A stretch of DNA of 6,374 nt from Thermoplasmata archaeon. Its GTDB lineage: Archaea; Thermoplasmatota; E2; UBA202; JdFR-43. How positions within the stretch are numbered: position 1 is the stretch's first letter; each line of letters starts with the position of its first letter. The stretch lies in contig QMSU01000062.1 of the NCBI GenBank assembly GCA_003650975.1, forward strand, positions 1-6,374, in the 5' to 3' direction. Positions 1 through 5,086 of the stretch are shown here, one piece after another. The notes beneath the pieces were generated by a model, which did no database searches, was not told the origin of the DNA, and saw only the letters and a list, made by a program, of their open reading frames with translations. Made by a program: the position numbers and the translations under genes.

Positions 1-1882
1 ACATATCGTCGCTTGTCATAAGAAGTGTGAGATTGACACCCACCGCCATCCCGAGTGTATCCTTCATTACCACTCTGAACTCATGGACATCGAAATCGAA
101 TGAGAGGGAACGCGAGAAAGGCAGGAAAAATGATTCTTCCTCCATCAGAAACCCCCTGTACAGCACCTGCACCGTATATGTGGCCAGTGCAGGCAGAGGA
201 ATGGAAATCTCCAGGGCATTCATGGATTCTCTGGCAACGATATGCTTGTCTTTTAAGATAAGAATGGTGCTTCCTTCAGGGGCAGCAACATGCAGCTCAC
301 CCTGGAACGTGCAGAATAGATGGAGTGTGGCATCCTCTTTGAAATCCAGAGATTGCACGCCGATGAAGGTTTTTCCCCGTATCCCATGACGATATGCCTT
401 CACCACGTAGCTCCCTTCCGGAATCTCGAAAGATGCTGTTCTGAAATTGACGGCATCCTGTGCCACAAGGTGGTCATTCCAGAGTTCTATTTCAATAAAG
501 GGAATGGGCAATCCGGTGAGGGTGGAAAGATATGATGAGAAGGGAATGGTATGGCGGAGATGCACTCTCACGGTGAGGTTGTGTTTTTCTCGTTCCCTTT
601 CCACCTCTCCCAGCTCAAAACCATTCCTGAAGGGCATAAAGGAAGAAAACGCATTCACTTCCCTTTCCATATGCTCATATTCTCCAATGAAAAGTTCCAC
701 AACACCGTCATATCTGGTCCCCCTTCCGATGGATCCGTGTTCCCCGAGGCTCACGCCGCCACCGTCCACTTCCAGGCCGGGAATGCCCACCTCCTCCCGG
801 ACGCCGGCACTCACCGTCAATCCACCCTTCGAAAAAATGAAGGCATATGCATCCTTCCGGTTATCAACACTTATCCAGGCGGGGTTGCCCAGGCGCACGT
901 TGTCCGTGGAGGGAATAATCCACTGGAATTCCTTGCTCTCAGGGTTCGTATCAATGGCGTATTCTTCCACGCCCATCTCTCCATTGAAGTGAGTGTAAGG
1001 AAAAATATTGCCCATATTGAGCTCATTTATGGTTCTGCTCTTTGATTTGATGAATGCAATGTAGGCATAGGTGGTGTTGCCCTTCCAGGATTCGCGTGCC
1101 TCATGCTGCACCCGCACAAAGACCCGTTTCTCGTTTACCGGGGAATAGTAATAGGTATAGGTGGCCTTTGTCTCCAGCTTTCCGTCTCTCGATGCGGTGT
1201 CCAGGGCCACACGTGCCATCAAATTGCCATCCACCAGTATTTTTTTTCCCACAAGCTGTTCATCACTTCCGGTTTCTGTGCCATCGGAATGGAACAGGGC
1301 AAAGGAAAAGGTCTGTGCCCAGTTGCTCATTTTGAAGGAATCTGCCCCCTCCCTCACTTTTATGACCTTGTTTCCCATTTCCACATGGAATATATTTCCC
1401 TCCTGACATATGCCGAACAGTATATTCCCGTTCTCCCATATGCCATAATAGTTGAGTTTTGCCGCATATCCGGGGAGGGGTTCTATTGCATAGTATGAAT
1501 CGGTCACCTCCACATGGTCGGGATAGGTGACGGTTTCCATTTCTTCCCCGTACCTCACGAGATATTCTCCATCCCCCTGATACAGGAATACTACGTTGCA
1601 GCTCCCGATGTCATCGGTTCCTTTAAACCGGATGTCATATATCTGACTCTCTATTTCCCTTCCATTGTAGAGCACACGTATGGAATGTCGTTTCTCGTCT
1701 TTTCCGGCACAGGGTTTTTCAAACGACATATGAATATCCACTGGTTGAAACTTCATTTCATCGGAGAGATGAAGGTCTATTTTCTGGTAATAGTGGTCTT
1801 CCGCGCGTGCCGGAACGGCGGAAAGCATGAGGACTACCACCACCACGAGTGCCATCCTCACGGTATCCATGTCACCATCCAT
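1..1882 (-). CDS. Large secreted/surface protein, unknown function, 3' end outside window
   Basis: I translated the reverse complement codon by codon from 1882 to base 1 and met no stop, giving at least 627 residues with the C-terminus beyond the left edge. From ATG 1882 the N-terminus is four polar residues, a second in-frame ATG (1870), an Arg, a Val-rich hydrophobic core (about residues 11-20) and AVPARA followed by ED, a classic signal peptide with an AxA cleavage site near residue 27. The mature part is beta-rich. An N-terminal domain contains two Cys (KPCAGK, GSCNVV), a middle region contains NPAWISVDNR near residues 330-340 and LEVDGGG near residue 370, and from about residue 436 there are carboxypeptidase-regulatory/PEGA-like beta segments (IPEGSYVVKAYR). 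N-glycosylation sequons occur (NTT, NLT, NLT). No catalytic motif is recognised. It resembles, from memory only, uncharacterised large secreted Thermoplasmatota proteins. An adhesin, S-layer-associated or carbohydrate-binding role is possible. Either ATG could be the start. Confidence 0.92.
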   Translation of the reverse strand, partial: MDGDMDTVRMALVVVVVLMLSAVPARAEDHYYQKIDLHLSDEMKFQPVDIHMSFEKPCAGKDEKRHSIRVLYNGREIESQIYDIRFKGTDDIGSCNVVFLYQGDGEYLVRYGEEMETVTYPDHVEVTDSYYAIEPLPGYAAKLNYYGIWENGNILFGICQEGNIFHVEMGNKVIKVREGADSFKMSNWAQTFSFALFHSDGTETGSDEQLVGKKILVDGNLMARVALDTASRDGKLETKATYTYYYSPVNEKRVFVRVQHEARESWKGNTTYAYIAFIKSKSRTINELNMGNIFPYTHFNGEMGVEEYAIDTNPESKEFQWIIPSTDNVRLGNPAWISVDNRKDAYAFIFSKGGLTVSAGVREEVGIPGLEVDGGGVSLGEHGSIGRGTRYDGVVELFIGEYEHMEREVNAFSSFMPFRNGFELGEVEREREKHNLTVRVHLRHTIPFSSYLSTLTGLPIPFIEIELWNDHLVAQDAVNFRTASFEIPEGSYVVKAYRHGIRGKTFIGVQSLDFKEDATLHLFCTFQGELHVAAPEGSTILILKDKHIVARESMNALEISIPLPALATYTVQVLYRGFLMEEESFFLPFSRSLSFDFDVHEFRVVMKDTLGMAVGVNLTLLMTSDDM

Positions 1883-1914
1883 GGTTCGTTCACTACATAG
1901 AGATTGCACCCGGC

Positions 1915-1922
1915 TTAAAAAA
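1915..1922 (-). promoter_or_regulatory. Candidate TATA box for the secreted-protein gene
   Basis: Read on the minus strand this is TTTTTTAA, centred about 36 bases before ATG 1882. With the usual archaeal spacing of about 26 bases, transcription would start near 1893, giving a leader of roughly 10-20 bases. No Shine-Dalgarno is evident. A second A/T box slightly further upstream (CATAAAAAC on the minus strand, about 1936-1944) is an alternative. Confidence 0.4.
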
Positions 1923-1934
1923 CTTGGCATAGTG

Positions 1935-1941
1935 TTTTTAT
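1935..1941 (+). promoter_or_regulatory. Candidate TATA box for rlmH, leaderless
   Basis: TTTTTAT is centred 25 bases before ATG 1963, which places the predicted transcription start at or next to the A of the start codon. There is no Shine-Dalgarno before this ATG, so a leaderless transcript fits. The box lies only about 15 bases from the divergent box of the secreted-protein gene, so the two promoters may interfere with or share control of each other. Confidence 0.45.
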
Positions 1942-1960
1942 GCATCTCTGGATTATGCAT
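1939..1960. repeat. Twin TATGCAT direct repeats in divergent promoter
   Basis: TATGCAT occurs at 1939-1945 and again at 1954-1960, 15 bases apart start to start. Each contains the palindrome ATGCAT. The first overlaps the putative rlmH TATA box and the second ends two bases before the rlmH start codon, a position where a bound protein would block initiation. It may be an operator or chance; the sequence alone cannot decide. Confidence 0.35.
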
Positions 1961-1962
1961 GT

Positions 1963-2364
1963 ATGTTGAAAATCGTGTGCAGGGGAAAGATGAAGGAGCA
2001 TTTTTACAGGAATGCGGAGGAGGAATACAGAAAGAGAATAGAAAAATTCATCCCGATAGAGATAACCGAAAGGGATGCAGCCGCCCATCATCGTTGCACC
2101 TATCACATATATCTGGATGAGAGGGGGGAGGAGATGGACTCCCGATCATTTTCTCACCTGCTGAAGGAGCTGCTGTTGCATCACAAAACCATTTGTTTTT
2201 TCATCGGTGGCTGGGAGGGATTCACCGAAAGAGAAAGAGAAAGGGCGGACAGAATCCTATCGCTCTCAAAAATGACATTTCCCTATCAACTGTGCAGAGT
2301 TGTTCTGCTGGAGCAGATATACCGGGCTCTCACGATGATAAAGGGAATCTCATACCAGAAATAG
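1963..2364 (+). CDS. rlmH: RlmH-family 23S rRNA (pseudouridine-N3)-methyltransferase
   Basis: This 133-residue SPOUT methyltransferase belongs to the RlmH/YbeA family. In bacteria RlmH is a homodimer that uses S-adenosylmethionine to methylate N3 of pseudouridine 1915 in helix 69 of 23S rRNA. Family hallmarks are clear: the N-terminal beta strand and helix ending GKMKEHFYRNAEEEYRKRI (residues 8-26), YHIYLDERGEEM (47-58), the glycine-rich SAM loop FFIGGWEGF (79-87) and the trefoil-knot region ILSLSKMTFPYQLCRVVLLEQIYRA (98-122, split in my reading at the SLSKM and LEQIYRA motifs). It is shorter than the roughly 155-residue bacterial enzyme, mostly in the N-terminal half. The extreme C-terminus reads SYQK where the family usually has PYHK or PYHR, a His-to-Gln change in a tail reported to contribute to the active site. 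The ATG at 1963 fits the upstream TATA-like box. The exact rRNA target in archaea is inferred from bacteria. Confidence 0.92.
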   Translation: MLKIVCRGKMKEHFYRNAEEEYRKRIEKFIPIEITERDAAAHHRCTYHIYLDERGEEMDSRSFSHLLKELLLHHKTICFFIGGWEGFTERERERADRILSLSKMTFPYQLCRVVLLEQIYRALTMIKGISYQK

Positions 2365-2410
2365 GTGACCCACGCTCAATTTTCACGTCTTTCCCCATTG
2401 TTTGGTGAGA

Positions 2411-2420
2411 GCAATATTGC
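2411..2420. promoter_or_regulatory. Perfect 10-base palindrome GCAATATTGC (candidate operator)
   Basis: GCAATATTGC is a perfect inverted repeat about 41 bases upstream of the regulator A TATA box. Its core CAATATTG recurs at 2470-2477. It is followed by CTTTTT, so together with the T run it could instead act as a weak 3' end signal for rlmH, whose stop lies 46 bases upstream. Confidence 0.4.
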
Positions 2421-2421
2421 C

Positions 2422-2426
2422 TTTTT
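2422..2426 (+). terminator. Possible T-tract terminator after rlmH
   Basis: A run of five T follows the GCAATATTGC palindrome. Archaeal termination often uses oligo-T tracts, and other pyrimidine-rich stretches lie between 2378 and 2397. The run is short, so this is a weak call. Confidence 0.2.
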
Positions 2427-2450
2427 CATACAAAATGGAGTTAATCGAAC

Positions 2451-2462
2451 ATTTTAAATATA
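2451..2462 (+). promoter_or_regulatory. TATA box of regulator A promoter
   Basis: ATTTTAAATATA is the best archaeal TATA-like box in the window, centred near 2457. The predicted transcription start is near 2482, leaving a leader of about 60 bases before ATG 2542. Unlike the apparently leaderless neighbours, this gene has a Shine-Dalgarno, which fits a leadered transcript. Confidence 0.55.
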
Positions 2463-2469
2463 ACATCAA

Positions 2470-2477
2470 CAATATTG
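2470..2477. promoter_or_regulatory. Second CAATATTG palindrome (candidate operator)
   Basis: This perfect 8-base palindrome is identical to the core of the one at 2411-2420 and lies 58 bases from it centre to centre. It sits between the TATA box and the predicted transcription start, a typical repressor position. The pair brackets the promoter, and autoregulation by regulator A and/or cross-regulation by regulator B is a natural hypothesis. Confidence 0.4.
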
Positions 2478-2485
2478 GTATACGT

Positions 2486-2500
2486 ATTGGGGTAGAGACC
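2486..2500 (+). repeat. 15-base direct repeat, copy 1 (leader of regulator A)
   Basis: ATTGGGGTAGAGACC occurs here in the untranslated leader and again, identically, at 3314-3328 inside the end of the regulator A gene just before the TTG start of the prenyltransferase gene. A TATTGG hexamer overlapping this copy (2485-2490) also repeats at 2473-2478, partly inside the second palindrome. Confidence 0.5.
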
Positions 2501-2531
2501 GTGAGTAATAGATGCGGGGCAATTCATTCTG

Positions 2532-2538
2532 AAGGTGA
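2532..2538 (+). promoter_or_regulatory. Shine-Dalgarno of regulator A
   Basis: AAGGTGA matches the archaeal 16S rRNA 3' end and lies three bases before ATG 2542. It is the only convincing ribosome binding site in the window and settles this start codon. Confidence 0.6.
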
Positions 2539-2541
2539 AAC

Positions 2542-3381
2542 ATGACTGATATACAAAGCATGGGTGATATATCCAAGATTTATGACGAGATTGACGAGGT
2601 GTTGAAATTCATCACCACTTCAGGCGTGAGAATCAAAATGATGGCAAGCATTCTTCAATCTCCAAAATCATCAACACAGCTGAAGGATGAGTTGGGTGTG
2701 GGTGCATCCACGGTGATTCATGCGGCCCGCGATCTTGAAAAGGAGGGGATACTCACTGAAAAACCTGATGGATACCATCTCACCGGCATGGGCATCATTG
2801 CGGCTTTCAAAATCATTGACATGGTGAGAACGCTCAATACCATTGTGACAAAAAAGGATTTCTGGATTGAACATGATATCAGTGACATCCCCGCGGAATT
2901 TCTCCTGAAAATCTATGCACTCATGGATTCAAAAATAATAAAGGAAACCCCCACTGATCTGATGCGGGGTCTCAGTCTCTATTTCAAGCTTGTACGGAAG
3001 GCAAAGGAGATGCGGGGAATCTCATCGATTTTCCACCCACGATTTCCAGACATCATAGAGAAAGTGGCGGAGCGTGGTGTGACCATGGAGTTCCTCGTCA
3101 CTCCCAATGTGTTCAACACATTGAAAAAGGAAAAGTATAGGGAGCGTCTGAAAAAACTTCTGGAAAGAGACAACTTTTCCCTGTATCTTTCGGATGGGGA
3201 AATAAAACTTGCCTTCACGGTTACTGATTTTGTTCTTTCCTTTGCTCTTTATTTGCACGACGGTCTGTTTGATAACGCAACAGACTTAATTAGTTATAAT
3301 GCGGAGGCGATAAATTGGGGTAGAGACCTGTTTGAATATTACAAAAGCAGAGCGAAACGTATTTCCACAGAGGATATATGA
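2542..3381 (+). CDS. Winged-helix transcriptional regulator A, DUF1724/FilR1 type
   Basis: This 279-residue cytoplasmic DNA-binding regulator has an N-terminal winged helix-turn-helix, about residues 25-90. It has helix 2 at SSTQLKDELG, recognition helix STVIHAARDLEKEG (56-69) and wing ILTEKPDGYHLTGMG. The C-terminal sensor-type domain, about residues 125-270, carries the usual signatures: LVTPNVF, FTVTDFVLSF (TD at 228-229), LHDGLFD (HDG at 239-241) and NWGRDLFEYY (WG at 259-260). This is the DUF1724/FilR1 middle-domain family, common as multiple copies in methanogens and relatives. Most members have unknown ligands, and FilR1 itself belongs to a methanogen signalling system. The start is supported by a good Shine-Dalgarno and promoter. 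The 3' end overlaps the UbiA gene by 50 bases, suggesting co-transcription. Regulator B downstream is a close structural paralogue. The ligand and target genes cannot be read from sequence. Confidence 0.92.
   Translation: MTDIQSMGDISKIYDEIDEVLKFITTSGVRIKMMASILQSPKSSTQLKDELGVGASTVIHAARDLEKEGILTEKPDGYHLTGMGIIAAFKIIDMVRTLNTIVTKKDFWIEHDISDIPAEFLLKIYALMDSKIIKETPTDLMRGLSLYFKLVRKAKEMRGISSIFHPRFPDIIEKVAERGVTMEFLVTPNVFNTLKKEKYRERLKKLLERDNFSLYLSDGEIKLAFTVTDFVLSFALYLHDGLFDNATDLISYNAEAINWGRDLFEYYKSRAKRISTEDI
3314..3328 (+). repeat. 15-base direct repeat, copy 2 (end of regulator A gene)
   Basis: ATTGGGGTAGAGACC is identical to 2486-2500. Here it is coding, spanning the conserved NWGRD of regulator A, and it ends three bases before the TTG start of the UbiA gene. 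Its G-rich part might help position ribosomes, although the spacing is long for a Shine-Dalgarno. Confidence 0.5.
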
Positions 3382-4204
3382 CGTTGTAACATCCATTGTA
3401 GAATTTCTGATCATATCCTCTGTTTTCATATCTATAAGTAGCTTCAGTATCATGTATCTCTCCTTCAACCTATTCCTCACCGAACCACATATGGAACTGC
3501 TTTTCTCCGCCTTCTTTGTGACACTCAGCATTTACACATTCAACAAAAAAACTGATGTGGAGGAAGACAGAATCAATACGCCGGAACGACTGAAAATTTC
3601 CACCTCCTCCCTTCTCATACCGGTGGCGGCACTCTCGTATATTTTCTCTCTGGTGCTCGGGGGCATTCAGAACCCCCATTTTGTGGTGGTGCTGATGGTT
3701 CCTCTTTTCAGCGGCCTGTTATACAGTACAAAAGTGGGAAATGTGAGAGTCAAGGACATTTTCTTCATAAAAAATCTGGTGATTGCCACATCCTGCTCCA
3801 TCATTGCCACCATGCCCTTTTTCTATCATATGAACTATGAGTATTTTTTATTCATTTTCACCTTCTTTTTCATAAAACTGCTCATCAATACCGTCATTTT
3901 TGATATCAGGGATGTGGAGGGTGATCGTACAATCAATATAAAAACGGTTCCGGTAAAAATCGGCGTGAAGCACACCAAAATGTTTCTCTACTCTCTCAAC
4001 ACATGTATCCTGGGTATCGTCCTTGCGGGCATTCATGCGGGATTGTTTGGCATGTATTATCCCGTCCTTCTGTTCTCTGTGGTGTATGCCTATTGTTACA
4101 TCCATATGTCAGACCGATTTTCATCCAGATTCATGTATGACTTTGTGGTGGATGGCGAATGGACATACCTTGCTATCCTTGTTTTCCTTATAAATCTGAT
4201 ATAA
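3332..4204 (+). CDS. UbiA-family membrane prenyltransferase
   Basis: This 290-residue polytopic membrane protein transfers a prenyl group from an isoprenoid diphosphate to an acceptor. The first Asp-rich motif is NKKTDVEED (N71, D75, D79; an NxxxDxxxD pattern) and the second is DIRDVEGDR (191-199), followed by the typical INIKTVPVKIG. The two motifs bind Mg-diphosphate. LLYSTKVGNVRVKDIFFIKN (129-148) matches the conserved loop after the third or fourth helix. About eight hydrophobic segments are visible, from residues 25-50 to the C-terminal end. The first motif is unlike the NDYFD form of archaeal DGGGP synthase, so a core-lipid role is less likely; a quinone, phenazine, carotenoid or other lipid acceptor is possible. 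The start is a TTG, the only start between the in-frame stop at 3311 and Met41, and Met41 would cut into the first helix. It overlaps regulator A by 50 bases, consistent with an operon. Confidence 0.88.
   Translation: MNITKAERNVFPQRIYDVVTSIVEFLIISSVFISISSFSIMYLSFNLFLTEPHMELLFSAFFVTLSIYTFNKKTDVEEDRINTPERLKISTSSLLIPVAALSYIFSLVLGGIQNPHFVVVLMVPLFSGLLYSTKVGNVRVKDIFFIKNLVIATSCSIIATMPFFYHMNYEYFLFIFTFFFIKLLINTVIFDIRDVEGDRTINIKTVPVKIGVKHTKMFLYSLNTCILGIVLAGIHAGLFGMYYPVLLFSVVYAYCYIHMSDRFSSRFMYDFVVDGEWTYLAILVFLINLI
4188..4195 (+). promoter_or_regulatory. Possible TATA box upstream of regulator B (distal)
   Basis: TTATAAAT lies at the end of the UbiA gene, centred about 36 bases before ATG 4228. It would give a leader of about 10 bases if that ATG is used. 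It competes with the box at 4223-4229. Confidence 0.35.
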
Positions 4205-4222
4205 TTCCGAGAAAACATCACG

Positions 4223-4229
4223 TTTAAAT
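4223..4229 (+). promoter_or_regulatory. Possible TATA box upstream of regulator B (proximal)
   Basis: TTTAAAT is centred 26 bases before the in-frame ATG at 4252, an ideal leaderless spacing. If this is the real promoter, the protein starts eight residues later than the longest frame. That start also lines up with a Met near the start of regulator A. Confidence 0.35.
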
Positions 4230-5073
4230 GCCCGTTACCATTTATAGCATTATGGAGGCAATTGTTGGACGTTATGGAAAAATTGAGGATTTCCTACGTT
4301 TTATCACAGCATCGGCGATACGCACAAAGCTTCTTTTGAGTGTTGCATGTTCTCCAATGACATCCACGCATCTGAAACACACACTTTCCACCAACACATC
4401 AACGGTAATTCATGCGGCACGGGATCTCGAGAGGAAAGGATTGATTGTGGAAACACCGGAGGGATATTCCCTGACCAGTATGGGAACGCTTCTCACACTC
4501 AAAATTTCCGAACTGGTGGATATGATGGAAACCATCAAAAAAAATGAGGACTTCTGGAAGGTGCACAAACTGGATGATATCCCCACACAGTTTTTGCGCA
4601 CACTCTACATGCTCAATGACCATGAAATCATAGTATCTGAAGCAAGCAGCGATATAATAAAAGCCGTTTCTGTGTATGCAGAACTTGTCCAGAATGCCAG
4701 GGAATTTTATGGATTAAGCCCCGTTTTCTACGAACAACTCGTTCCCCTTCTCAAACAGTTATGCCGCACGGCCACTTCAATCCATCTCATCGTTACAGAA
4801 CCTGTTTTCAATGTATTGAGGGAAAAGAATGCACATCCACTTTCCCAGATGCTCGCAACCCCCTCCTTCTCACTGGGAGTCACCGGCGAACACATGCCCA
4901 TCACCCTCACAGTGACCGACTCCTTTCTCTCCATGGGACTTTTCAAACATGACGGTACGTATGATATGGCCCAGAGCCTGATAAGCCACAGCGAGAAAGC
5001 ACTGGAATGGGGAAAGAACTTTTTTACCCACTACCAGGGGCGTGCAAACCCGGTGAGCGCATCGGAGATCTGA
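4228..5073 (+). CDS. Winged-helix transcriptional regulator B, DUF1724/FilR1 type
   Basis: This 281-residue paralogue of regulator A has the same architecture. The winged helix spans about residues 27-92, with STVIHAARDLERKG at 58-71. The sensor domain spans about residues 127-272, with LIVTEPVF, LTVTDSFLSMGLF, HDG at 241-243 and EWGKNFFTHY (WG at 261-262). The two proteins align nearly end to end with only single-residue gaps, and hand counting gives roughly 35-40% identity. The 11-residue recognition-helix core STVIHAARDLE is identical, with only synonymous codon changes. The start is either ATG 4228 or ATG 4252; neither has a Shine-Dalgarno, and a TATA-like box suits the second for leaderless initiation. 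The gene begins 23 bases after the UbiA stop, so it may be read both from its own promoter and by readthrough. It ends 7 bases from the convergent purM stop. The ligand is unknown. Confidence 0.92.
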   Translation: MPVTIYSIMEAIVGRYGKIEDFLRFITASAIRTKLLLSVACSPMTSTHLKHTLSTNTSTVIHAARDLERKGLIVETPEGYSLTSMGTLLTLKISELVDMMETIKKNEDFWKVHKLDDIPTQFLRTLYMLNDHEIIVSEASSDIIKAVSVYAELVQNAREFYGLSPVFYEQLVPLLKQLCRTATSIHLIVTEPVFNVLREKNAHPLSQMLATPSFSLGVTGEHMPITLTVTDSFLSMGLFKHDGTYDMAQSLISHSEKALEWGKNFFTHYQGRANPVSASEI

Positions 5074-5086
5074 CGGATTCTCAGAT
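5068..5086. terminator. Inverted repeat spanning the convergent stops of regulator B and purM
   Basis: ATCTGA (5068-5073) and TCAGAT (5081-5086) form a perfect 6-base stem with a 7-base loop. Each arm is the final Ile codon plus TGA stop of one of the two converging genes. It could act as a bidirectional 3' end structure but has no T tract, and it may simply reflect that both proteins end in Ile-stop. Confidence 0.25.

Noticed and set aside
27..1900. Plus-strand open frames at 27-389, 447-992, 551-1045, 1103-1498 and 1514-1900
   Set aside because: They overlap one another in different frames, have low-complexity Ser/Pro/His-rich translations with no family features, and lie antisense to the continuous minus-strand secreted-protein gene.
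1827..2120. Plus-strand frame crossing the divergent promoter into rlmH
   Set aside because: It spans two genes and a promoter in a frame different from rlmH, with no recognisable protein features.
2365..2541. Possible tRNA or small RNA between rlmH and regulator A
   Set aside because: No cloverleaf or stable long stem was found; only short palindromes and a promoter are visible.
2511..3018. Repeated GATGCGGGG at about 2511, 2960 and 3010
   Set aside because: It is short, with two copies inside regulator A coding sequence and no consistent spacing or symmetry; likely codon-use coincidence.
2671..3679. Minus-strand frames opposite regulator A and the UbiA gene
   Set aside because: The plus-strand products are clear family members, and the antisense frames are short shadows.
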